Of a stretch of DNA of 64,000 nucleotides, positions 15,840 to 27,300 are shown one piece after another (position 1 is the stretch's first letter; the number at the start of each line of letters is the position of its first letter). Made by a program: the position numbers and the translations under genes. This stretch comes from CAIYYX01 sp035530135 (GTDB lineage: Bacteria > Pseudomonadota > Gammaproteobacteria > Burkholderiales > Rhodocyclaceae): NCBI GenBank assembly GCA_035530135.1, contig DATKVJ010000051.1, positions 1 to 64,000 on the forward strand, in the 5' to 3' direction. The notes below the pieces were generated by a model. That model worked only from the letters and a program-made list of their open reading frames with translations. It had not been told where the DNA came from and searched no databases.

Positions 15840-16700
15840 TTACTTGGTTTTACGATTCTTCACTTCCTCTTCCAGTTCCAGGAAGCCCGGCCGCTCGGTC
15901 GAGTAGAGCACCTTGCGGCCGAACTCGATCGCCACCTGCGGCGCGTAGCCGTTCATGCTGGCGAGCAGGGTCACCTTCATGCACTGGAATATCTTGGAGG
16001 ATTCGTTCAGCTTGTGTTCGAGCGTGTTGGCCAGCGGGCCGATGAAACCGTAGGACAGCAGGATGCCGAGAAAGGTGCCGACCAGTGCGGCGGCGATCAG
16101 CTTGCCCAGTTCCGCCGGCGGCACGCCCACCGACTCCATGGTATGCACCACGCCCATCACCGCAGAAACGATACCGAAGGCCGGCAGGGCGTCGGCGGTC
16201 TTGGCCAGCGCGTGGATCGGCACCTCGCCCTCGTGGTGGTGGGTCTCGATCTCGTTGTCCATCAGGTTCTCGATCTCGAAGGCATTGAGGTTGCCGCCCA
16301 CCATCATGCGCAAGTAGTCGGTGAGAAACTCCAGCGCGTGGCGGTCGCCCACGATCCCCGGATACTTGGAGAACATCGCGCTTTCCTCGGGCTTCTCGAC
16401 GTCGGCCTCGATCGCAATCAGGCCTTCCTTGCGCACCTTGGAGAGAATCTCATAGAGCATCGCCAGCAAGTCGACGTACATCGCCTTGGTGTAGCGCGAG
16501 CCCTTGAGCACGGTGGGCAACGCCTTCAGCGTGGCCTTGATGACTTTCGGGGTGTTGGCGACGAAGAAGGAGCCGAGCGAGGCGCCGGCGATGGACATCA
16601 GCTCATACGGCTGGAGCAGCGCCGCAATGTGACCGCCGCCGAGCATGAAGCTGCCAAAGACGGCGCCGGCGACCACGACGTATCCGATGATGACAAGCAT
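15840..16700 (-). CDS. motA: Flagellar motor stator protein MotA
   Basis: This 286-residue, four-helix stator protein is the torque-generating partner of MotB. Helices lie at about 1-20, 30-50, 165-190 and 200-225. The cytoplasmic loop with the torque charges is visible (LSKVRKEGLIAIEADVEKPEES), as is the helix 3 motif FGIVSAVMGVVHTM. It begins the motA-motB-cheR set, 157 bp after flhC. It is the E. coli-like MotA and longer than the motC-type protein at the window edge. Confidence 0.96.
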   Translation of the reverse strand: MLVIIGYVVVAGAVFGSFMLGGGHIAALLQPYELMSIAGASLGSFFVANTPKVIKATLKALPTVLKGSRYTKAMYVDLLAMLYEILSKVRKEGLIAIEADVEKPEESAMFSKYPGIVGDRHALEFLTDYLRMMVGGNLNAFEIENLMDNEIETHHHEGEVPIHALAKTADALPAFGIVSAVMGVVHTMESVGVPPAELGKLIAAALVGTFLGILLSYGFIGPLANTLEHKLNESSKIFQCMKVTLLASMNGYAPQVAIEFGRKVLYSTERPGFLELEEEVKNRKTK

Positions 16701-16857
16701 GCGCCCCTACCCCCGCTCGTTGTTTTACGCATTCTCAGTATATTACGAAGGCCAAAGCGCCGCGCCTCAGCCCGGATAATAAATCAGACCATCCGGGGCA
16801 CCGTCGGGGGAAGGGAAAGTGGCGGCCGCTGCGACAGCGACCGCCGAAAGACAGGAC

Positions 16858-17409
16858 TTAGGCGCCGACGGCGAGCTTCGCCGCGGCCTCCGCGGCGCGG
16901 CGCGTCTTGCCGGCGCGCGCCGGCACGTTGCACAGGCCGCAGACGTAGCCCTTGGTCGGATCGAAGGCGTGGGCGACGAAGTGGCCGCCGCAGCACTGGC
17001 AGGTGGCCATCTGCAGCATGTTGGCATCGAAGAAGCGCACCATCGTCCAGGCGCGGGTCAAGGACAGCACCGTCTCCATGCCGTTCCTCTGCACCTGTTC
17101 GAGATAGAGGCGGAAAGCCTTGATGATCAGCTCCAGGCCGCGCAGTTGGGTGTTCTCGAGCAGGAAGCGGTGATAGGCCATGAACAGCGAGGCGTGGATG
17201 TTCGGCTGCCAGGTCATGAACCAGTCGGTCGAGAAGGGCAGCATGCCCTTGGGCGGCGACTCGCCCCGGACCTCCTTGTAGAGCTTGAGCAGGCGCTCGC
17301 GGGAGAGCTTGGTCTCGACCTCCAGCAGTTGCAGACGCGCGCCGAGTTCGATCAGTTCGACGGCCAGCCGGATGTCTCTCGCTTCCGAGATGAGGGACTT
17401 ATTGCGCAT
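16858..17409 (-). CDS. flhC: Flagellar master regulator subunit FlhC
   Basis: This 183-residue zinc-binding subunit joins FlhD in the FlhD4C2 activator of class II flagellar promoters. The four zinc cysteines are visible as CQCC and CGLC around residues 137-160 (C-x2-C ... C-x2-C). Central motifs such as PPKGMLPFSTDWFMTWQPN match the family. It starts 16 bp after flhD stops. The 157-bp gap to motA downstream contains a CCCGGAT/ATCCGGG inverted repeat but no clear terminator. This pair at the head of the locus fits beta- and gammaproteobacterial flagellar control. Confidence 0.96.
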   Translation of the reverse strand: MRNKSLISEARDIRLAVELIELGARLQLLEVETKLSRERLLKLYKEVRGESPPKGMLPFSTDWFMTWQPNIHASLFMAYHRFLLENTQLRGLELIIKAFRLYLEQVQRNGMETVLSLTRAWTMVRFFDANMLQMATCQCCGGHFVAHAFDPTKGYVCGLCNVPARAGKTRRAAEAAAKLAVGA

Positions 17410-17425
17410 AGGATTCTCCGCTCGA

Positions 17426-17743
17426 TCACGCCATGGTTTCGACCGACTTGCCGGCGGCGAGTATCGCCGCGTGCACGTGCCCGATGCTGCGATCGCGCTC
17501 GTGGTTGGCGAGCAGGTTGAGCAACAGCGTGTCGTCGAAGCGGAAGCTGCACAACAGCATGTTGGAACCGGCCATTTTCAGGACTTGTCCCGGCGTCAGG
17601 CGGTCCAGCACATCGGCAATCTCTTCACTGATGCCGAGGCGGAAAATTGCCGCCTCGCGGTCGACGCGGATCATGTTCTGCGCCAGCATCAGGTAGGCAA
17701 GATTGACTTCCTTTATGTCATTGTAGGTGTCAGTCGTTTTCAT
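17426..17743 (-). CDS. flhD: Flagellar master regulator subunit FlhD
   Basis: This 105-residue FlhD begins MKTTDTYNDIKEVNLAYL and contains the family's LMLAQNMIRVDREAAIFRLG. Two ATG codons are adjacent (17746 and 17743). AAGGAG lies 3 bp before the first and 6 bp before the second, so I chose the second. An upstream extension would be Arg-rich and unlike FlhD. The leader contains a TTGACG hexamer (17822-17827) that could be a -35 element, but no convincing -10 lies at the right spacing. A perfect 13-bp inverted repeat lies farther upstream. Confidence 0.95.
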   Translation of the reverse strand: MKTTDTYNDIKEVNLAYLMLAQNMIRVDREAAIFRLGISEEIADVLDRLTPGQVLKMAGSNMLLCSFRFDDTLLLNLLANHERDRSIGHVHAAILAAGKSVETMA

Positions 17744-17874
17744 CATGCGCTCCTTGGCTCGCCCTCGCCGGCGCCGACAAATTCGCGGCATACCGGAGGA
17801 CGAACACATTGTGGCGCGGGGCGTCAAGAAAAACTATCGGGGCAACGCGGGATTTGGCGTAAGAATGGCTTCCG

Positions 17875-17907
17875 AGCGGTTTGTAAGGTTTTATCTTACA
17901 AACCGCT
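17875..17907. promoter_or_regulatory. Perfect 13-bp inverted repeat upstream of flhDC
   Basis: AGCGGTTTGTAAG and CTTACAAACCGCT form perfect 13-bp arms around GTTTTAT, in an AT-rich patch unlike the surrounding DNA. It lies 33 bp after the stop of the HDOD-GGDEF gene and about 130 bp before flhD. No T-tract follows directly on either strand. It could be a terminator variant for the upstream gene or an operator for flhDC. Confidence 0.55.
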
Positions 17908-17940
17908 AACATCTTTATGATTTTTTACGTTTTTTAATCG

Positions 17941-19833
17941 TCAATCCACTGCCTGAGCGGCAACGACGCGATTGCGGCCGCGCTCCTTGGCGATGAAGAG
18001 GCCCTGGTCGGCGCGCTTGATCAGCGCGTCGAAGTCGGCCATGGCGGCCTCGCGCACCGCCACGCCGACGCTGATGCTGCCCGACCTCTTGGAAGTGCCG
18101 GCGCCGACGCTCACCGTCTCGACCGCGTGGCGCATCCGCTCGGCGCAGGCCTGCGCCGCCTCCAGGGTGGTGTCCGGGCAGATCACCAGAAACTCGTCGC
18201 CGCCGAAGCGGCAGACCACGTCCTGGACGCGAACGCCGCTCTTCAGGGCGGCGGCCACCTGCCGCAACACCGCGTCGCCGACGTCGTGGCCATAGGCATC
18301 GTTGATCTGCTTGAATTCATCGACGTCGATCACCATCGCGGCGAGCGGCCTGTGGCCGCGCTGGGCGGCAGCCCACTCCTGCTCGATGCGTTCGATCGCA
18401 TAGCGGCGGTTGGGAAAGCCGGTCAGCATATCGGTCAGGGCCACTTCCTGCAGGCGCCGGTTGCTCACCTCCAGTTCGGCGGCGGTGTGGCGTATCTCCT
18501 CGCGATCGCGCTCCAGTTCCTGGCCCAGCCTGACCAGGCGCTGGGCTGCGGAGAGCCTCGCGGCCAGCACCCTGGGCTTGAGCGACTTGGCCATGAAGTC
18601 ATTGACACCACAGTCCAGCCCCTCGACCAACTCGTCTTCGTCATCGCGCTCGGTCAACACCACGATATAGATGGCGCGGCCGATCCAGGTCTGGCGCAGG
18701 GCTACGGTCAACGCGATGCCGTCCATCCCCGGCATCAGCCGGGCGACCAGCATCATCTGCGGCCGCAGATCGAGCGCCATCTCAAAAGCCCGCCGACCGT
18801 CGGCAGCTTCGAACACCTCGTGCCCCGCCTCGACCAGCGTCGTCCGCAGCGAGGCACGGACCGCCCGATCGTCATCGACCAGCAGGACGCGCATGCCCGC
18901 GCCGGCCGGCGCCTCTTCAGCCGGCCGCGACAGTTCCTCGAAGGGCGGAACCGGCGCGGCGCCGACCTTGAGCAGCGCGCCCCAATCGAGCCAGTCCTGC
19001 GCCACCTTGTCGCACAGGCCGTTCAAGGCGACGGCGTCGAAGGAAAGTGTTGTCCCCAGATGGAACAGGCGCGGCAGCAGTTGCCGCCGTTCGGTCTGCG
19101 GCGCCAGGCAGACGTCGGCGATCGCGTCGGCCAGCGCCAGCAGATGCGCCAGTTTGAGCTGGCGCGACCCCTCGTGGAAGGGGGCTGCTTCCAGCGTCTC
19201 GTAACAGCTCACCGGATCGCTATAGATCTTGGGCATGCCCCAGTCGAGCATCATCGACGCGGTGAGCACATTGTGGGTGAGCACGAAGGCCTCCTGTTCG
19301 AGATCGAACAGGAAGACGCCCGGCTCGCGTTTCGACCGCTCCAGGACGTCGGAGTAGCGTTCGGGGAACAGCGTCGCCAAGGCCAGTTCCCCGACCCTGG
19401 CGAGCAGGCCGACGGAGAAAGCCTCTTCGGGCTGGCAGGCACGGGTGGCCGCGGTCAGGGCTTGCAGGGCGATGCCGAAAAGCAGCGAATGCGACCAGAA
19501 ACGCTGATAATCGAAGCTCAGGCAGTTGCCGCCGCGGTAGCTCGACATCAGGGAAAAGCCCAGCGCCAGCGATCTCACCCCCGGTACGCCGAGCACGGTG
19601 AGCGCATTCTGGATCGAGACGATCGGGCGGCGGCCGATACCGTTCACGCCGTTGGCCGCCTTGATCAGGCGGCCGGAAAATGCCGGATCGGCCATGATCG
19701 CGTGGGTCAGTTCGGCGAGCGAAACATCCTCGCGCTGGGTCAGGCGGATGATGGCGAGCGCCGCCCCCTTGGGCGAGGGCAGATCGCCGGTGGCCTTCAG
19801 TTGCTCGAACTTAGAGAGGTCGATCAGGTTCAT
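17941..19833 (-). CDS. HDOD-receiver-GGDEF diguanylate cyclase
   Basis: This 630-residue, soluble three-domain signalling protein has an HDOD domain (residues about 8-240), a receiver-like domain (about 313-430) and a GGDEF domain (about 465-625). The cyclase is intact: GGDEF at 544-548 and an RxxD inhibitory site, RVQD, at 535-538, so it should make c-di-GMP with feedback control. The receiver lacks its phospho-acceptor: Asp is Ala364 (LVARLMPGMDG), although DDD at 320-322 is kept. The start is ATG 19833, preceded by TATAAG and TTGCGG elements. Its place directly upstream of flhDC suggests a link between c-di-GMP and motility. Confidence 0.9.
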   Translation of the reverse strand: MNLIDLSKFEQLKATGDLPSPKGAALAIIRLTQREDVSLAELTHAIMADPAFSGRLIKAANGVNGIGRRPIVSIQNALTVLGVPGVRSLALGFSLMSSYRGGNCLSFDYQRFWSHSLLFGIALQALTAATRACQPEEAFSVGLLARVGELALATLFPERYSDVLERSKREPGVFLFDLEQEAFVLTHNVLTASMMLDWGMPKIYSDPVSCYETLEAAPFHEGSRQLKLAHLLALADAIADVCLAPQTERRQLLPRLFHLGTTLSFDAVALNGLCDKVAQDWLDWGALLKVGAAPVPPFEELSRPAEEAPAGAGMRVLLVDDDRAVRASLRTTLVEAGHEVFEAADGRRAFEMALDLRPQMMLVARLMPGMDGIALTVALRQTWIGRAIYIVVLTERDDEDELVEGLDCGVNDFMAKSLKPRVLAARLSAAQRLVRLGQELERDREEIRHTAAELEVSNRRLQEVALTDMLTGFPNRRYAIERIEQEWAAAQRGHRPLAAMVIDVDEFKQINDAYGHDVGDAVLRQVAAALKSGVRVQDVVCRFGGDEFLVICPDTTLEAAQACAERMRHAVETVSVGAGTSKRSGSISVGVAVREAAMADFDALIKRADQGLFIAKERGRNRVVAAQAVD

Positions 19834-19871
19834 CAAGTGTCACGCTTTGACGCGTTCCAAATCAGCCAGCC

Positions 19872-19901
19872 CTTATATCACTGAAAAACCATAGACCGCA
19901 A
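19872..19901 (-). promoter_or_regulatory. Candidate sigma-70 promoter of the HDOD-GGDEF gene
   Basis: On the minus strand TTGCGG (19901-19896) and TATAAG (19877-19872) are separated by 18 bp, about 30 bp upstream of the ATG at 19833. The match is moderate. Confidence 0.35.
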
Positions 19902-19951
19902 TGCACGGCCGGGCGTGGCGGGCGGTCCGTGGGTTAGAATGAACGGACACC

Positions 19952-20500
19952 ATGGATCCCGTGATCAATTATTGCAGCCGCTGCGGCGCCTCGGTCAGCC
20001 TGAAGGTTCCTCCCGGCGACACGCTCGCGCGCCATGTCTGCGCCAGCTGCGGCGCCATCCACTACCAAAACCCCAAGCTGGTGGTGGGCAGCCTGCCCGA
20101 GTGGCAGGACAAGGTGCTGCTCTGCCGCCGGGCGATCGAGCCGCGCCTGGGCTTGTGGACGCTGCCCGCGGGCTTCATGGAAAACAACGAGACCCTGCCG
20201 CAGGCGGCGGTGCGGGAGACGATCGAGGAGGCCTGCGCCAGGATCGAGATCGGCGAGATGTTCACCCTGATCAGCGTCCCCCACATCAGCCAGGTGCACG
20301 CCATCTACCGCGCCCGCCTGCTCGACCTCGACTTTTCCCCGGGCATCGAGAGCTTGGAGGTCGGGCTGTTTTCCGAGACTGAAATTCCCTGGCAGGAGAT
20401 CGCCTTCCGCACCATCGGCCTGACCCTGCGCCACTATTTCGCCGACCGCCGCGCCGGCAGCTTCGGCTTCCACACCAGCGAACTGCCGGCGCCGCCCTAA
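19952..20500 (+). CDS. Zinc-ribbon Nudix hydrolase
   Basis: This 182-residue protein has an N-terminal zinc ribbon (CSRCG ... CASCG, residues 8-32) followed by a Nudix domain. The Nudix box GFMENNETLPQAAVRETIEE keeps G-x5-E-x7-REUxEE, but the following Gly is replaced (EEAC). This is the NudC/ADP-ribose-pyrophosphatase-like zinc-ribbon class, which hydrolyses nucleoside diphosphate derivatives; the substrate cannot be told from sequence. It is divergent from the HDOD-GGDEF gene (118-bp gap). Confidence 0.85.
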   Translation: MDPVINYCSRCGASVSLKVPPGDTLARHVCASCGAIHYQNPKLVVGSLPEWQDKVLLCRRAIEPRLGLWTLPAGFMENNETLPQAAVRETIEEACARIEIGEMFTLISVPHISQVHAIYRARLLDLDFSPGIESLEVGLFSETEIPWQEIAFRTIGLTLRHYFADRRAGSFGFHTSELPAPP

Positions 20501-20601
20501 GGCTCGCGCCCTGACAAACGGCTTCGTCGCGGCTTTTAAAATTCACCCCGCTCTGATAGTCTTTGCCAATCTTCAGCCAAGCTCTTGCTTCCACACCACG
20601 G

Positions 20602-21192
20602 ATGTTCGCCGCTCGAACCGCTCCCCCGCTGATCCTGACGCTCGACTCGAACGGCGTGCCGCATCGCTGGGTCAGCTGGCAGCACGCCTGTTTTTACTAC
20701 GCCAAGGACCTGGTGGCCTGGGCCGCCGGCGACCACAGTTTCACCTTCCACGGCGGGGTCAACCGCCACACCGGCGAACGCTCCAGCATCGTCGCCAACA
20801 GCATCATCGCGATCCGCGGCAAGGCGCTCGCGACCAAGAGCCTGTTCCAGGTGCCGCCGCTGGACAACCGCGAATTGTTCCATCGCGACCGCCATATCTG
20901 CGCCTACTGCGGCGGCGAATTCACCACCGTGCGCCTGACGCGCGACCACGTCGTGCCGGTGTCGCAGGGCGGCCGCGACCTGTGGATGAACGTCGTCACC
21001 GCCTGCCGGAGCTGCAACCAACGGAAGAGCGGACGCACTCCGGAGCAGGCCGACATGGAGCTGCTCTACGCTCCGTATGTACCGAACAAGGCCGAGTACC
21101 TGATCCTGTGCAACCGCCAGATCCTCGCCGACCAGATGGATTTCCTCGCCCGCCACGTGCCCAGCGCCAGCCGCTGGAAGGTCGCAGCCTGA
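20602..21192 (+). CDS. HNH endonuclease family protein
   Basis: This protein is 196 residues from ATG 20602. The HNH core is clear: CAYCGGEF, then TRDHVVPVSQGG, then NVVTACRSCNQRKSGRTPEQ, giving two CxxC zinc pairs around the DH active site. The N-terminal part (PLILTLDSNGVPHRWVSW) is typical of a stand-alone chromosomal HNH family common in proteobacteria. No phage or restriction partner is adjacent, so its role is unknown. The ribosome site is weak; a TTG 39 bp upstream is possible. The 3' end lies in a 14-bp tandem repeat. Confidence 0.8.
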   Translation: MFAARTAPPLILTLDSNGVPHRWVSWQHACFYYAKDLVAWAAGDHSFTFHGGVNRHTGERSSIVANSIIAIRGKALATKSLFQVPPLDNRELFHRDRHICAYCGGEFTTVRLTRDHVVPVSQGGRDLWMNVVTACRSCNQRKSGRTPEQADMELLYAPYVPNKAEYLILCNRQILADQMDFLARHVPSASRWKVAA

Positions 21193-21217
21193 AGGTCGCA
21201 GCCTGAAGGTCGCCGCG
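21177..21217. repeat. 14-bp tandem repeat at the HNH gene end
   Basis: GAAGGTCGCAGCCT occurs twice in full and once in part (2.8 copies). The HNH stop codon TGA is created at the junction of copy 1 and copy 2. The later copies are noncoding. A small slippage duplication is the simplest explanation. Confidence 0.8.
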
Positions 21218-21278
21218 TAAGGACGAGCCTTCGCCGATCGAGGCGGCCGCCACCCTGCGCAGCCGGTACAATGCGCGG

Positions 21279-23423
<2,145 letters not shown>

Positions 23424-23425
23424 GC

Positions 23426-24163
23426 TCACATCGGCCGGCGCAGCAGATCGACGCGCATCGGCTGGCGGAAGCTGGCCCCTTGCGGGCCGACGTGGGCCAT
23501 GAACTTCTGCCGCACGACGTCGTACAGTTCGTCCGACAGGCGGTGCTCGGTGTGCGTCACCTTGAGCACGCGCGCCTCGAATTGCGCGAAGCCGTCGAAG
23601 CGGGTCTCGGTGGCGAAAAACTTCTGTTCGACGAGATCCAACACGCCGGCCGACACCGCCCGACGGACGCTGGCGAATGCCGCCTCGCGCACCGCCCGCT
23701 CGTCGTGGAAGAGGCGCAATATTTCGTTGAAGTCCCCGGCGAACACCGGCTCGGAGAGATACGCCAGGCCGCCGGGCTTCAGCACCCGGCGGATCTCCGC
23801 CAGCGCCTGGTCCATCTTGTCCGCCGGCACGTGGTGCAACGACTTGAACATCAGCACGAGGTCGAAGCTCGCGTCCGGGGCGGGGATGTCTTCCGCGCCG
23901 CCTAGCACGAAGCTCACCTCGGGCAGGTCGGCGCTGCGCAGGTTCTCGGCGTGCTGGATCCGGTCGATCTCGACCGCGGTGATCGCCGCAACCCTTCCGG
24001 CCTTGGCGATCGCCCGGGTTTTTTCCGCCTTGCCGCAGCCCAGTTCGAGCACACGGGCGCCAGCGAAGGGCAGCAGCGCCTCGTAGATCTCGCGCTCGTC
24101 GCAGAACAGCTCTGCGCTGGGGTCGCAGATTTTCATCGGCGGAAGTTCTTTTCTGGCACTCAT
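23426..24163 (-). CDS. Class I SAM-dependent methyltransferase
   Basis: This protein is 245 residues from ATG 24163 (MSARKELPPMKICDPS), which has an AGGA site; the internal ATG at 24136 is an alternative. Motif I is VLELGCGKAEKTRAIA, the acidic residue follows in AVEID, and the post-motif FDLVLMFKSLHHVPADKMDQAL is typical of the UbiE/Methyltransf_11 group. The substrate is unknown. It is divergent from the large oxidoreductase gene (163-bp gap). Confidence 0.85.
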   Translation of the reverse strand: MSARKELPPMKICDPSAELFCDEREIYEALLPFAGARVLELGCGKAEKTRAIAKAGRVAAITAVEIDRIQHAENLRSADLPEVSFVLGGAEDIPAPDASFDLVLMFKSLHHVPADKMDQALAEIRRVLKPGGLAYLSEPVFAGDFNEILRLFHDERAVREAAFASVRRAVSAGVLDLVEQKFFATETRFDGFAQFEARVLKVTHTEHRLSDELYDVVRQKFMAHVGPQGASFRQPMRVDLLRRPM

Positions 24164-24326
24164 CGACGATCCTCGGCGATTGTTGGCAAGACGGCAGTAG
24201 AGCACAGCACTTCAAGACAGCCCAAGCGCGATTTCGTTCCCCCCATTCCCCCTGGCACGGGCAGGGTCTGGCGGGGAGCGGTTTATGGTAGATTCGCGGG
24301 TTCCGCCGCGCAGCACAGGAAACCTG

Positions 24327-27300
24327 ATGATGGACAACAGCCTCAAACTCGCTCACGGACTGGGCGTCGCCGACTTGTACCAGCGCGACGGACTGGTGCG
24401 GCTGGACGCGGCGTTTCTGCGCCACCTGGAGGACGCCGACCCGGCGCTCGCCTCCCGGCTGCTCGAAGCCCGCGCCCGCCCGGAGGAACTGTCCCGCGGC
24501 GACGAGAGCGAACTGTTCCTGGCGCTGGCGCCGGCGGTCGACGCCTTCGTCGCCGCCCTGTTCGGCGCCGGCGGCGAGAACTCGGCGCTGCGCCGGCGCC
24601 AGGAGGAACTCGAGGTGCTGTTCGAGTGCAAGCGCAAGTTCGTCCAGCGCGTCGCCCTGCGCAGAATCGAGCCCGGGGAGCTGTCCGATGCCGACGGCGC
24701 CGCCCTGCGCCTGGCGCTGGCGGGCCACCTGGATGACCCGCAGGACGAGCTGGGCTTCGCCCGCAGCGTCATGGCCTGGATGGCGGACGAGGCGGCGCAC
24801 GCCGAGCCCCTGGCCGCCGCCGCGCGCTACGCCGCCTGGGCGAGTTACACCGCCGAAGGCCGCCGCGCGCACGACCACGGCGTGCTGTTCCGCACGACGC
24901 AAAAGCGCGGCCCGCTGGAGCGCGTTCCCACCGCCAGCGGGCGCGGCCAGGGCATCGCCTGGCTCAAGGCGCCGGCCGATCAGGCGCTGCGCCAGCGCCG
25001 GGGCTTCGCGCTCTCGGATCCCGGCTGCGACCTCGCCGGCGGCATCGCCGAGATCAAGTACTGCATCCTGTGCCACCACCAGGGCAAGGACTCCTGCTCG
25101 ACCGGCATGCGCGAGCCGGCCGGCGGCTTCAAGAAGAACGCCCTGGGCGTCGCGCAAGTCGGCTGCCCGCTCGAAGAGCGCATCTCGGAAATGCACGAGG
25201 CCCGCGGCGAAGGCTACGCCATCGCGGCGCTGGGCATCATCTGCGTGGACAACCCGATGACCGCCGGCACCGGCCACCGGATCTGCAACGACTGCATGAC
25301 CGCCTGCATCTACCAGAACAAGAACCACGAACCGGTGAACATTCCCGAAGCCGAAACCCGGACGCTGAAGGACGTGCTGGCGCTGCCCTGGGGCTTCGAG
25401 ATCTACAGCCTGCTGACGCGCTGGAACCCGTTCAACATCCGCCGCCCCATCCCCCGCCCGGCGAGCGGGCGTACGGTCCTGGTGGTCGGCATGGGGCCGG
25501 CCGGCTACACCCTGGCGCACCACCTGATGAACGACGGCCACGCGGTGATCGGCATCGACGGCCTGAAGATCGAGCCGCTCGCCGCATCGCTGTGCGGCCG
25601 CGACGCCGACGGACGCCGGGTGCCCTTCGCGCCGGTGAAGGACGCCGCAGAACTGCACGAGGAACTCGAGGCGCGGGTCAATGCCGGCTTCGGCGGCGTC
25701 GCCGAATACGGCATCACGGTGCGCTGGGACAAGAATTTCCTCAAGGTGATCCGCCTGCTGCTCGAGCGGCGCCCCGAATTCAGCCTGTACGGCGGCATCC
25801 GCTTCGGCGGCACGCTGAGCGTCGAATCCGCCTTCGCCCTGGGCGTCGATCACGTCGCCCTGTGTCTGGGGGCGGGCAAGCCCACGGTGCTCGACATCGG
25901 CCACGGCCTGGCGCGCGGCGTCCGCCAGGCCTCGGACTTCCTGATGGCGCTGCAGCTCACCGGCGCCGCACGCGACACGACGCTGGCCAACCTGCAGGTT
26001 CGCCTGCCGGTGCTGGTGATCGGCGGCGGCCTCACCGCCATCGACACCTGCACCGAGGCCCTGGCCTATTACCCGGTGCAGGTCGAGAAATTCCTCGGCC
26101 GCTACGAGCGGCTGTGCGCCGAGCGGGGCGAGGCATCGGTGCGCGCCGCGTGGAGTCCCGAGGAGGCCGAGGTGGCCGACGAGTTCATCGCTCACGCCCG
26201 TGCCCTGCGCGCCGAGCGGGCGCAGGCACTGAAGGAACAGCGTCCCGCCGACCTGATCGGTCTGCTCGACGGCTGGGGCGGCGCGACCATCGTCTATCGC
26301 CGGCGCATGGTGGAGTCTCCCGCCTACCGCAACCACGAGGAAATCGTCAAGGCGCTGGAGGAGGGCATCCGCTTCGCCGAGCAACTGACGCCGCTGGCGG
26401 TCGAGGTAGACGCCCACGGGCACGCCAGCGGCCTGCGCGTCAGGGCCGGCGACGGAACGGAGTCCTTGCTCGCGGCGCGCGCCATCCTGGTCGCGGCCGG
26501 CACCGTGCCGAACACGGTGCTGGCGCGCGAGCACGGCGGCTTCGAGCTCGACGGAAAATTCTTCCAGGCCCACGACGAGGATGGCGCCCCGATCACGCCC
26601 GAGCGCTGCAGCAAGCCCGCGGCGCTGCAGGTCCTCGCCCGGATCATGGACGACGGCCGCAGCGTCAGCTTCTTCGGCGATCTGCACCCCTCCTTCGCCG
26701 GCAACGTGGTCAGCGCCATGGCCAGCGCCAAGCAGGGCTACCCGGTGGTCTCGCGCATGCTGGCGCGGGCGCCGCGTCAAACGGTGACGCCGGCGGCGCT
26801 GGTGGCGAAGCTCGACGATGCCTTGCGCGCCCGCGTCGTCTCGGTCGCAGAGCTCGCGCCCAACATCGTCGAGGTGGTGGTGCGCGCGCCCCAAGCGGCG
26901 CGCGCCTTCCGCCCCGGGCAGTTCTTCCGCCTGCAGAACTACGAGGCGCACGCCCGGCAGGTGCGGGGGACGCAGCTGGCCATGGAGGGCCTGGCGCTCA
27001 CCGGCGCCTGGGTCGATCGCGAGGCGGGCCTGGTGTCGGTGATCGTCCTGGAGATGGGCGGCTCATCGAGTCTGTGCCGCCGGTTGCAGCCCGACGATCC
27101 GGTGGTGCTGATGGGGCCGACCGGGGAACCGACCGAGATCCCGGCCAATGAAACGGTGCTGCTCGCCGGCGGCGGCCTGGGCAACGCGGTGCTGTTCTCG
27201 ATCGGCCAGGCGATGCGCGCCGCTCCCGGCACACGCGTGCTCTACTTCGCCGCCTACCGCAATGCCGCCGACCGCTTCAAGCTGGAAGAGATCGAGGCGG

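Noticed and set aside
16750..16800. CCCGGAT...ATCCGGG inverted repeat after flhC as a terminator
   Set aside because: No T-tract follows on the minus strand and the loop is long; kept only as a remark in the flhC entry.
20602..21192. HNH nuclease as a sign of prophage or restriction system
   Set aside because: No phage, methyltransferase-specificity or toxin genes are adjacent; this HNH type is a common chromosomal stand-alone gene.
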